Source: Arthrobacter sp. H-02-3 (GTDB taxonomy: Bacteria; Actinomycetota; Actinomycetes; Actinomycetales; Micrococcaceae). From it: DNA of 64,000 nt. Of the stretch, positions 1 to 7,038 are shown in pieces. Below the pieces are notes generated by a model. That model had not been told where the DNA came from. It made no database searches and saw only the letters and a list, made by a program, of their open reading frames with translations. Location of the stretch: positions 1-64,000 of the forward strand of contig NZ_PYUI01000022.1 in the NCBI RefSeq assembly GCF_003097355.1, in the 5' to 3' direction. The first letter of the stretch is position 1. Each line of letters starts with the position of its first letter. Position numbers and translations under genes: made by a program.

Positions 1-26
1 CCGCCCGACCCGCCCAGGCCGCATAA
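1..26 (+). CDS. C-terminal end of a DUF222/HNH endonuclease (partial)
   Basis: Only the last seven codons and TAA stop of a gene entering from the left are present, reading A-R-P-A-Q-A-A in the frame starting at base 3. The full-length DUF222/HNH endonuclease at 50556-52754 ends A-R-P-A-R-A-A, and the DNA here differs from that gene's 3' end by one base over the stretch. The match also continues past the stop codon, so this is read as the tail of a paralogous gene rather than chance similarity. Nothing of the catalytic region lies inside the window. Confidence 0.6.
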
Positions 27-798
27 CCGCAACCCGAACAGAGACGGCATGATCCGATCCGAGCCACCCGTGTCATTACGGACCCGGCATTCACGGCGTG
101 ATTCGGGCAGCGACGGCGTCATACAGGCCAACGTGCCACCACGTGATCGCACACCCAGGGGTAACGGCAGCACGGCTGCCGTCCGCGGTGGCCACGGCCC
201 CTTGGCACGGCCGCACGACGGCGAGCAGGATCAGTCGCTGCGTTACCCGGGCCGAGTTACGACCACGTAATCGCAGACCACGCGGTCGCGGTAGCCGGGC
301 AGCGAAGGCGGCTCCCGGTTACGGCCTTCTGACGGACGCCCGCGCGGCATCCCGGGCAGTTGACCAGGTTCCACGACGGCAGTCTGGGGCATTGGCTGCA
401 TCACCCGGGCCAAAGTGCGCGCGGTGAAATCGCAAGCCCTGATGACAACGGCATCCCCCCGGCGATTAGGGTTCGGCATCCCGACAAAACCTCAACAACA
501 CTTCATCGCAGCTATTCGACAGGAAACTGGGATGCGACTGCGGTTTCCCAGCCAAGTGGGCGCCGGAACGACGGCAGCGCGCGGGAGACTTCCGCAAAAT
601 GCCATCCTTGCCACGCAAGGCAACATGTCATGCGACCCCGCGCCCCAGCGGGCAAATTACCGGCGGTGGCAGTTGCTGGCGCTGTGCTGGAGCCGGGGCA
701 GTGACACGGCGGCGAGCCATGAGCCACTTCTGCATGGGGTGCCCCCGATAGGAAGAGTTAGCCCGAGAGAGCTCGGGGCCGGCCTCAGCAGCGCCGGC
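27..798. other. Gene-free stretch with degenerate short repeats downstream of an HNH gene
   Basis: No convincing gene is visible; the long frames on both strands have atypical composition and no recognisable family. Bases 27 to about 430 carry many imperfect copies of a short unit with a G-T-N-A-T or C-A-T-N-A core followed by C/G-rich bases, for example near 22, 48, 70, 87, 97, 116, 138, 261 and 318. Several blocks match, in opposite orientation, the DNA downstream of the HNH gene at 50556-52754. From about 430 to 798 the repeats thin out and I see nothing identifiable. Confidence 0.5.
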
Positions 799-1644
799 TC
801 AGCGCTTCACGGGAGGCGCGAGCGGGAGCAATGCCGCCCCGGCAGTGGCGGTGTCGGCCGACATTTCCCAGACGCGGCGCAGAGCGCAGAATTTCCACCA
901 GTGGTGTTTCAGGACGTCGGGATTGGCCCGCTGCGGACGGACTTCCGTCTCGCCTACTGCCACTGCCAGGAGGATTGGCGATTCGCCGTGCTGCCATGCT
1001 TCCCACTCCCCCGCCACGGGATCCACGAGGCTTTCTTCCGCCTTCATACCGGCGACGAGCTGCATCACGACCTTGTCATCGAGCGGTTTGACGGTGCCGT
1101 CCCGGCTGGTGCCCTTGGTCTTGTAATCGATGAGACAGGTCCGGCCGTTGATCTTCGCCACGAGGTCCAGGGTGCCGGCATAGCCGACCGTCTTGTTCCA
1201 CACCGTGATCTCTGGGGCGATGGGTTCAACCTGGAAGAGCTCCCACCATTCATCGAATCGCGCAGCGAAGGCTTCCTCACCATTGGCGGCGAGGGCTTCG
1301 CGGGTTTCCTTCCTCTGGTGCGGCCGGCCGAGCGCGCGCAGCGCAACCTGCTCACAGTAGTTGTGGACCCGGTCGCCGCGCTTGGCGGCCTCGTCCCGGT
1401 AGCTCTCCGCTGCCTTGGCTGCCCGGCTGACTGCCTGGCGCAGCTTGCCTGGGCTCCCCAGAATGCCAGGAAGTTCGGGATCCTGGGCAAGGCTGTTGGC
1501 CCCCATGTAGCCGAACCAGCCATCGAGTCCGTGGGGCTGTTGGCCAATCACCGTAGTGATTGACGGGACGGAGAATTGTGCCGATGTGGAGCGTGCGTAC
1601 ATCCGGCCATAGTCAGTGGCGTGGGCGAGGAGTGGAGCAGTCAT
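799..1644 (-). CDS. PD-(D/E)XK superfamily nuclease, RecB/Cas4/phage-exonuclease type
   Basis: This 281-residue protein carries the catalytic pattern of RecB-like nucleases in the right order: His94 in a GDRVHNYCE helix, Glu145 in PIAPEITVW, Asp160 in GYAGTLD, and Asp173-x-Lys175 in LIDYKTKG. Proteins of this size are common in actinophages and mobile elements, where they process DNA ends. The gene starts 82 bp beyond the 3' end of a tRNA-Val read in the same direction, the usual insertion point of integrated elements, but no integrase or att repeat was seen. An A-rich AAAGAG precedes the ATG. The fold is well supported; substrate and origin are inference. Confidence 0.75.
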   Translation of the reverse strand: MTAPLLAHATDYGRMYARSTSAQFSVPSITTVIGQQPHGLDGWFGYMGANSLAQDPELPGILGSPGKLRQAVSRAAKAAESYRDEAAKRGDRVHNYCEQVALRALGRPHQRKETREALAANGEEAFAARFDEWWELFQVEPIAPEITVWNKTVGYAGTLDLVAKINGRTCLIDYKTKGTSRDGTVKPLDDKVVMQLVAGMKAEESLVDPVAGEWEAWQHGESPILLAVAVGETEVRPQRANPDVLKHHWWKFCALRRVWEMSADTATAGAALLPLAPPVKR

Positions 1645-1678
1645 GTAAAGACTCTTTCACGGGGGTCAGACAACGATG

Positions 1679-1723
1679 AAAAGCAAAATGGCCCGCCCCG
1701 CATGTCAGCGGAACGGACCATTT
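1679..1723 (-). terminator. Intrinsic terminator after tRNA-Val(CAC)
   Basis: On the minus strand a 10-bp stem (1714-1723 with 1686-1695, containing one G-U pair) is followed by TGC and four T residues. It sits four bases past the tRNA 3' end and separates it from the nuclease gene. Confidence 0.65.
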
Positions 1724-1726
1724 CGT

Positions 1727-1801
1727 TGGTGGGCGATACTGGGTTCGAACCAGTGACCTCTTCGGTGTGAACGAAGCGCGCTACCACTGCGCCAATCGCC
1801 C
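1727..1801 (-). tRNA. tRNA-Val (anticodon CAC)
   Basis: The minus strand folds into a cloverleaf with acceptor stem GGGCGAU/AUCGCCC, D-loop GGCGCAGUGGUAGCGC, anticodon stem CUUCG/CGAAG with loop UUCACAC (anticodon CAC, reading GUG) and a normal T-arm GGUUCGAACCC. The 3' CCA is encoded. It differs from the two Val(GAC) genes on the other strand mainly in the anticodon arm. Confidence 0.95.
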
Positions 1802-2379
1802 CAACGACATTGAATGCTAGCCCACCCGGCCGGATTTTAGAAATCGGCGCCGATGACGACCCCTCGACCGGGGTCACGCCCGTCGTTACCAAGGGTCGGC
1901 CACTACGCCAGACCACTGCCCGCGCGAGCAGCACCTCGCCCGGCTCCCAGCAACGCGTCACCAGCACAGGCGAACCTTTACTCCCCGACTGCAGCGCCGC
2001 CTTACCAGCCCGGGCCCCGGACGCCGGGTCCCCCTGCACCCTGAAACTCCGCACGCCGGGTCGCCCTGGACCCTGGGACCGACACCCGCAGGCACGGAGT
2101 CCCCCACGAGCACGCAGCCGCCCACCCAATTCCCAACCCGGAGACTCCAAGCCCGAGCCCGAGCCCAAACGGTGGACCGCTTTCATCGCCGCCACGGTAT
2201 GCCTGCGAAGCTAATTACAGCCCTGTAATTCGTAAAATCCCCTAGAAATCAAGGAAGTAGGGCCATTGAGTCGGGGTCATCGGGCCTCGATTTGTAGATT
2301 CCCAGAACCTCCTATAGAGTTCTTACTCGTTGGAACGCGAGGAAATGCCGAATGCGGCAAGGAAATGCACCCCAATAAT
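1802..2379. other. Intergenic region between divergent tRNA genes
   Basis: No gene is supported; frames on both strands are low-complexity proline/arginine-rich translations without a family. It must hold promoters for tRNA-Val on the left and the tRNA operon on the right. The only clear structure is an 18-bp dyad at 2213-2230, listed separately. A C/G-rich block with GAGCCC repeats lies around 2150-2170. Confidence 0.5.
2213..2230. promoter_or_regulatory. Operator-like dyad AATTACAG-CC-CTGTAATT
   Basis: Perfect 8-bp inverted repeat with a two-base centre, in an A/T-rich pocket about 150 bp upstream of the first tRNA-Gly. The shape is that of a binding site for a dimeric regulator. I cannot name the protein, and no regulator gene is adjacent. 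Confidence 0.4.
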
Positions 2380-2452
<73 letters not shown>

Positions 2453-2498
2453 CGCAGGACACTGTCACGGCAAAGGTTCTTCGGAATCCTGCTTACAC

Positions 2499-2569
2499 GG
2501 TGGGTTGGCCGAGAGGCGAGGCAGCGGCCTGCAAAGCCGTATACACGGGTTCGAATCCCGTACCCACCT
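2499..2569 (+). tRNA. tRNA-Cys (anticodon GCA)
   Basis: Acceptor stem GGUGGGU/ACCCACC with discriminator U, anticodon stem GCGGC/GCCGU around loop CUGCAAA (anticodon GCA), and T-arm GGGUUCGAAUCCC. The 71-nt length and U73 suit tRNA-Cys. CCA is not encoded. It lies between the first Gly and first Val genes and is missing from the second Gly-Val pair. Confidence 0.95.
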
Positions 2570-2608
2570 CGGTGAAAACCATGGTTTCCGGTTTAGGCCG
2601 GATGAAAT

Positions 2609-2683
2609 GGGCGATTGGCGCAGCGGTAGCGCGCTTCCCTGACACGGAAGAGGTCACTGGTTCGATCCCAGTATCGCCCACCA
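2609..2683 (+). tRNA. tRNA-Val (anticodon GAC), copy 1
   Basis: Acceptor GGGCGAU/AUCGCCC, anticodon stem CUUCC/GGAAG around loop CUGACAC (anticodon GAC), T-arm GGUUCGAUCCC, and encoded CCA. It is identical to the copy at 2864-2938. Confidence 0.95.
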
Positions 2684-2741
2684 AAGCAAGGTAACTTGCT
2701 TGATGCAGTACCACCGGCCAAGCCGGCATGGACTTCATATT

Positions 2742-2814
<73 letters not shown>

Positions 2815-2863
2815 CTCTTGTGTAAATGATTGACACAAATCCACTCCGGATTCTTCCGGTTGC

Positions 2864-2938
2864 GGGCGATTGGCGCAGCGGTAGCGCGCTTCCCTGACAC
2901 GGAAGAGGTCACTGGTTCGATCCCAGTATCGCCCACCA
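2864..2938 (+). tRNA. tRNA-Val (anticodon GAC), copy 2
   Basis: Identical to copy 1 (2609-2683), with encoded CCA. It is the last tRNA of the plus-strand group, two bases before the terminator at 2941. Confidence 0.95.
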
Positions 2939-2940
2939 TC

Positions 2941-2967
2941 AAGCAGCTCCCCTGGAGCTGCTTTTTT
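2941..2967 (+). terminator. Intrinsic terminator of the tRNA operon
   Basis: A perfect 10-bp stem (AAGCAGCTCC with GGAGCTGCTT), three-base loop and run of six T at 2962-2967 follow the last tRNA-Val directly. This is a textbook rho-independent terminator. Confidence 0.9.
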
Positions 2968-3164
2968 CGTGCCCTTGTGGCGTCCTGGATGTTAGCTGGA
3001 TTATCGGTATCGGGCGTTGATCTGGGCGGGCCCTGCCGGACCGGGCCACAAGGCCCTTGACAGGAGTTCCCCGAGAACGGGCTGGCCCTTGGCATGACCC
3101 CTACGGGCCGTTAGTATCGGAAGCCGGAGGAGCGATCTGGCTCCGCGACCGAAGGGAGGTGCCC

Positions 3165-3434
3165 GTGGGTTTACTTGACGATCTGAAGGGCAAGGCTCAG
3201 CAAGTCATTGGTGGCAACGAACAGGCCATCAAGGACGGCATCGAAAAGGCCGGCGATTTCGTCGACTCGAAGACCGACGGCAAGTACGCCGACAAGGTCG
3301 ATGCAGTGCAGAAGGGTGCTTCCGACTTCGTGGATCAAGCAGACGACAGGCCGACCACGGCCCCCGTCGTCGAGCGGCCCCTCGTCGCGGATGAGCCTCC
3401 TGTAGCCGGGGAAACCCGGCAGCAGGGCCTCTGA
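3165..3434 (+). CDS. MT0933/Rv0909-type putative antitoxin
   Basis: An 89-residue protein starting (V)GLLDDLKGKAQQVIGGNE and continuing with a GDFVDSKTDGKYADKVD stretch. This is the signature of the small charged MT0933_antitox family of actinobacteria. GTG at 3165 is chosen because GGGAGG lies just upstream and the family begins at this MGLLDDLK-like motif. After about residue 60 the sequence becomes a Pro/Val-rich tail outside the family core. In M. tuberculosis the family member is paired with a toxin (Rv0910), but no toxin-like gene is next to this one, so it may be an orphan or have another function. Confidence 0.7.
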   Translation: MGLLDDLKGKAQQVIGGNEQAIKDGIEKAGDFVDSKTDGKYADKVDAVQKGASDFVDQADDRPTTAPVVERPLVADEPPVAGETRQQGL

Positions 3435-3507
3435 CCCAGGTACGTCAGCGAGGTGTCGGTCCCGCCGAGAGGCGGCGCCGGCACCTTCGGCGTTTAACGA
3501 CGCCAAA

Positions 3508-3579
3508 CGAAGCAACGCGGGGATCTTCGAGCCCATCCGGAAGCTCAGTATGGGCTCGAAGTGACTCCGCGTTGCTTCG
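3508..3579. repeat. Nested inverted repeat in a convergent intergenic region
   Basis: Outer arms CGAAGCAACGCGG (3508-3520) and CCGCGTTGCTTCG (3567-3579) are a perfect 13-bp pair. Inside them TTCGAGCCCAT (3526-3536) and ATGGGCTCGAA (3550-3560) form a perfect 11-bp pair. The 72-bp structure could make one long interrupted hairpin. It lies between the antitoxin-like gene and the convergent zapE gene and has no T-run, so it is either a bidirectional termination/processing structure or a small palindromic repeat element. Confidence 0.7.
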
Positions 3580-3723
3580 CGTGGAGGGGTTCGCCTTGGC
3601 GGGGTTTCGACGTCGGAGTGTCACCACGTCGCCGCGTTCCGGCTGCGAACGGTTCAGACTCGAGACGATACCGGCCCAGGCGGGTCCGCGCCTACGCCGG
3701 TCCTCGACTAAGCCGATTGGGGG

Positions 3724-4761
3724 CTAAGACGGTTCGTGGTTCTGGCCCTCACGGGCAAGCGCGGTAAGCCGGGAAACGGCGCGGAAGTACTTCTTCATGT
3801 ACCCGCCGGTCATCATTTCCTCGGTGAAGAGCTTGTCGAACGGCACGCCGCTGGCCAGGATGGGCACGTCCTTGTCGTACAGCCGGTCTGCCAGCACCAC
3901 GAACCGCAGGGCCACGGCTTGCTCGGTGATCGTGTGCACGTTCTTCCACACGACGCCTTCGATCCCGTCCAGCAACTGGCGGTAGCGGCTCGGGTGCACG
4001 CCGGCCAGATGGTTGATCAGGGTGCTGAACTCGTCGCGGGCCACGGTCTTGCCGTCGAATTCGGCCTGCATGTGGTGGGTCAGGTCATCATTGCGCAGCG
4101 GAGCGGGCGCTGCCGGCAGGCCGCGGTGGCGGAAGTCCTCGCCGTCAATCCTTACGACGTCGAACTGGTCTGCGAGCACCTGGATTTCGCGCTGGAAGTC
4201 GACGGCGGCAAAGCGTCCGTCGCCGAGTGAACCCGGCAGGGTGTTCGACGTCGCGGCGAGCTTGACGCCCGCGTCGGCGAGTTCGCGCATGAGCCGGGAC
4301 ATCAGCACGGTGTCGCCCGGATCGTCGAGCTCAAACTCATCGATGCACACGAGCTTGTAGTGGCTCAGGGCCTCCACGGTCTTGCGGAACGACAGCGCGC
4401 CGACGAGGTTGGTGTACTCGACGAAGGTGCCAAAGGCCTTGGGGCCGGGGGCGGCGTGCCACAGCGATGCCAGCAGGTGGGTCTTGCCGACGCCGAATCC
4501 GCCGTCGAGGTAGATCCCCGCCCGGGAGGTGTCCTTCTTGCCGAAGAGCCGCTTGAACAGGCCATCGCCGTCGCGCGCGCCCACACCAGCGGCGAAGTGC
4601 TGAAGGGCGTGGACCGCGTGCGCCTGGCTGGGCTGGGCGGGATCGGGACGGTAGCTCGAAAACGACACCTCACCAAACCGCGGCGAAGGATAGAACCCAT
4701 TGAGGAGTTCGTCCACGGAAACTGCCGGCGTGCGGGCGGCGAGCTGTTCGATGTGTACCAA
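3724..4761 (-). CDS. zapE: Cell division protein ZapE (AFG1-like ATPase)
   Basis: AAA-type P-loop ATPase of the AFG1/ZapE family, which acts at the Z-ring in proteobacteria. Walker A is GGFGVGKTHLL and Walker B is LVCIDEFELDDPGD; ATSNTLP is the sensor-1-like segment and the FREIQVLADQFDVVRIDGEDFRHR-type region follows. The family opening FYPSPRFGEVSFSSYRPDP is near the N-terminus. TTG at 4761 (VHIEQLAART) is chosen because homologues I recall begin there; an in-frame TTG at 4893 would add 44 residues of unusual composition. It is divergent from the rhodanese gene. Confidence 0.85.
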   Translation of the reverse strand: MVHIEQLAARTPAVSVDELLNGFYPSPRFGEVSFSSYRPDPAQPSQAHAVHALQHFAAGVGARDGDGLFKRLFGKKDTSRAGIYLDGGFGVGKTHLLASLWHAAPGPKAFGTFVEYTNLVGALSFRKTVEALSHYKLVCIDEFELDDPGDTVLMSRLMRELADAGVKLAATSNTLPGSLGDGRFAAVDFQREIQVLADQFDVVRIDGEDFRHRGLPAAPAPLRNDDLTHHMQAEFDGKTVARDEFSTLINHLAGVHPSRYRQLLDGIEGVVWKNVHTITEQAVALRFVVLADRLYDKDVPILASGVPFDKLFTEEMMTGGYMKKYFRAVSRLTALAREGQNHEPS

Positions 4762-4813
4762 GGTGGTCCGTTCTGCTGGTCTCTTGTCCCCAGCAAGAAT
4801 ACCGGCAAGGGAA

Positions 4814-4848
4814 GGCCGCCCCGTGTGCGCGGATGCGAACGGGCGGCC
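4814..4848 (-). promoter_or_regulatory. Hairpin in the zapE leader
   Basis: GGCCGCCC (4814-4821) and GGGCGGCC (4841-4848) form a perfect 8-bp stem with a 19-base loop, upstream of the chosen zapE start. It may be a leader structure or simply GC-rich spacer. If translation began at 4893 it would be coding. Confidence 0.3.
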
Positions 4849-4987
4849 GGCGTGAGCAAGACCACATTTCCCCGTGTGAACCCGGTGGAGCAATCCCGCG
4901 GGGCCGTGACTAGTGTTGTAACAGGCTGGCGCCGCGCACTCTTTTCCGCGCCCGGCCTCCTGACCGTTTCAGTGAAAGGCCATCACC

Positions 4988-5905
4988 ATGTCCTACCCCG
5001 TTGAGCAGAACGAAAAGTTCGCCGCGTACGCACACCCCGAGCGCCTGGTATCCACCGACTGGCTCGCCGCTGCAATTGATGCCGGCGCGCTCGACGGCGG
5101 CAAGCTCGTGGTGGTCGAGTCGGACGAGGACGTGCTGCTGTACGAAACCGGCCACATCCCCGGCGCCGTCAAGATCGACTGGCACACGGATCTCAACGAC
5201 GAGGTCACGCGCGACTACATTGACGGTGAAGCCTTCGCCGCCCTGGCCGCGGCCAAGGGAATTTCCCGGGACAGCACCGTGGTCATCTACGGCGACAAGT
5301 CCAACTGGTGGGCCGCGTACGCCCTGTGGGTGTTTACGCTGTTCGGCCACGAGGACGTCCGGCTCCTGGACGGGGGCCGCGACAAGTGGATCGCCGAGGG
5401 CCGTGCCCTCACCACCGAAACCACGGTTCCGGCTCCGGGGACCTACCCCGTGGTGGAACGCAACGATGCCCCGATCCGCGCCTTCAAGGAGGACGTCCTT
5501 GCCCACTTCGGCAAGCCGCTGATCGATGTCCGCTCCGCTGAGGAATACACCGGCCAGCGCACCCACATGCCGGCCTACCCGGAGGAAGGCGCCCTGCGCG
5601 GCGGGCACATCCCTACCGCGGCCTCCATCCCCTGGGCCCGCGCAGCCGCCGAGGACGGCACCTACCGCGACCGCAGCGAGCTCGAGGCCCTGTACCTGGG
5701 CGAGGCCGGGCTCAAGGAAGGCGACGACGTCGTGGCGTACTGCCGGATTGGCGAGCGGTCCAGCCACACCTGGTTTGCGCTGAAGTACCTGCTGGGCTTC
5801 GACACCGTACGCAACTACGACGGCTCCTGGACCGAATGGGGCAACGCCGTGCGCGTCCCGATCGTCAAGGGCGCCGAACGCGGAACGGTCCCGGCCGGTC
5901 GCTAG
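4988..5905 (+). CDS. sseA: Thiosulfate/3-mercaptopyruvate sulfurtransferase (two-domain rhodanese)
   Basis: Transfers sulfane sulfur from thiosulfate or mercaptopyruvate to thiophilic acceptors. The 305-residue protein has two rhodanese domains: an inactive N-terminal one (about 20-140, with the ETGHIPGA motif) and a catalytic C-terminal one (about 165-295). The active-site Cys252 lies in the CRIGERSS loop, and VRSAEEYTG marks the second domain. Length and motifs resemble mycobacterial CysA2/SseA. ATG at 4988 follows GTGAAAGG. A SufE gene 59 bp downstream suggests a joint role in sulfur delivery. Confidence 0.9.
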   Translation: MSYPVEQNEKFAAYAHPERLVSTDWLAAAIDAGALDGGKLVVVESDEDVLLYETGHIPGAVKIDWHTDLNDEVTRDYIDGEAFAALAAAKGISRDSTVVIYGDKSNWWAAYALWVFTLFGHEDVRLLDGGRDKWIAEGRALTTETTVPAPGTYPVVERNDAPIRAFKEDVLAHFGKPLIDVRSAEEYTGQRTHMPAYPEEGALRGGHIPTAASIPWARAAAEDGTYRDRSELEALYLGEAGLKEGDDVVAYCRIGERSSHTWFALKYLLGFDTVRNYDGSWTEWGNAVRVPIVKGAERGTVPAGR

Positions 5906-5964
5906 GTTCGGCGCCGGCGGTTGCGACCGGGACACAATTGCCGCTCGTGCGTAAGCTGGGAGTG

Positions 5965-6438
5965 ATGAATGCTTCTGCCCTCCCCGCCGCGCTGGCGGAA
6001 ATTGTTGACGACTTCCAGGCCTTGACTGAACCCGAGCGGCTTCAACTGCTCCTTGAGTTCTCGCAGGGACTACCGGAGCTTCCGGAGCGGCTCCAGGACC
6101 ACCCGGAACTGCTCGAGCAGGTGGTGGAGTGCCAGACGCCGCTCTTCCTCACCATTGAGACAGAACCGGCCGACGGCGGCGCGCCGGAGCGCGTCCGGCT
6201 CTACTTCAAGGCGCCCAAGGAAGCCCCGACTACCCGCGGCTTCGCCGGCGTGCTCCATGAAGGACTCGACGGCCTCAGCGCTGCGGAAATCCTGGCCGTC
6301 CCGGACGATATGCCCGAACAGCTCGGCCTCACCCGGGCCATCACTCCCCTGCGGATGCGCGGAATGACCGCCATGCTGGGCCGGATCAAGCGCAAAGTCG
6401 CTGCCTCCGGATCCCAGCACGCGCCGGCGCAGTCCTGA
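5965..6438 (+). CDS. sufE: SufE-family cysteine desulfurase sulfur acceptor
   Basis: SufE proteins accept persulfide sulfur on one cysteine and pass it to Fe-S cluster assembly. This 157-residue protein has the expected Cys56 in VVECQTPLFL, the N-terminal L-EIVDDFQ-L helix and the C-terminal LTRAITPLRMRGMTAML segment. ATG at 5965 follows GGGAG; an adjacent GTG at 5962 is an alternative. It follows the rhodanese gene on the same strand and probably shares its transcript. A related actinobacterial SufE-like acceptor dedicated to the rhodanese is possible. Confidence 0.9.
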   Translation: MNASALPAALAEIVDDFQALTEPERLQLLLEFSQGLPELPERLQDHPELLEQVVECQTPLFLTIETEPADGGAPERVRLYFKAPKEAPTTRGFAGVLHEGLDGLSAAEILAVPDDMPEQLGLTRAITPLRMRGMTAMLGRIKRKVAASGSQHAPAQS

Positions 6439-6479
6439 CCTGCGGCGCTTAGACAATCAGCTAAGGACAATCAGCCGCT

Positions 6480-6977
6480 ATGGCCCGAAAACAGGCATCC
6501 CAGGGAACTCCGGCCACCGCGGCACTCGCGGCCGCCGGGGTTCCCTTTGTCGCGCACCCCTACGCGCATGATCCTGCCGTAGCGAGCTATGGCCTCGAGG
6601 CCGCGGAGATGTTGGGCATCGACCCCACCCGGGTCTTCAAGACCCTGATGGTCGACGTCGATGGCCGGCTCGCCGTCGGCGTCGTGCCCGTGAGCGGAAA
6701 TCTGGACCTTAAGGCGATGGCTGCGGCCCTGGGCGGCAAGAAGGCCGCAATGGCGGACCCCGCCGCCGCGCAGCGACGTACCGGCTACGTGCTCGGCGGC
6801 ATTTCGCCACTGGGGCAACGCCAGTCCTCCCCCACCGTGGTGGATGACAGTGCCCTGGCGCTGGCGACCATCCTGGTCTCGGGCGGCCGGCGCGGCCTGG
6901 ACATCGAGCTGGATCCGGCCGAGCTCATTCGGCTTACGGCCGCCCGCACCGCGAGGATCGGCACCCGGCACGACTAA
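6480..6977 (+). CDS. ybaK: Cys-tRNA(Pro) deacylase YbaK/EbsC
   Basis: Editing enzyme that clears mischarged Cys-tRNA(Pro). The 165-residue protein has the family layout: PFVAHPYAHDP near the N-terminus, the K-T-L motif FKTLMVDVDG, VPVSGNLDLKAMAAALGGKKA, then GYVLGGISPLGQR and the C-terminal GGRRGLDIELDP. Length and motif order are normal for the family. It lies 41 bp after sufE on the same strand. Confidence 0.9.
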   Translation: MARKQASQGTPATAALAAAGVPFVAHPYAHDPAVASYGLEAAEMLGIDPTRVFKTLMVDVDGRLAVGVVPVSGNLDLKAMAAALGGKKAAMADPAAAQRRTGYVLGGISPLGQRQSSPTVVDDSALALATILVSGGRRGLDIELDPAELIRLTAARTARIGTRHD

Positions 6978-7038
6978 CTCTCCCGGCGATCGCGCGGCAC
7001 ATCACGGCAGTGTTGGCGTGAATCACCGCCGCCACCTG

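Noticed and set aside
415..1563. 382-codon plus-strand frame
   Set aside because: It lies antisense to the PD-(D/E)XK nuclease and has no recognisable family; GC-rich DNA gives long chance frames.
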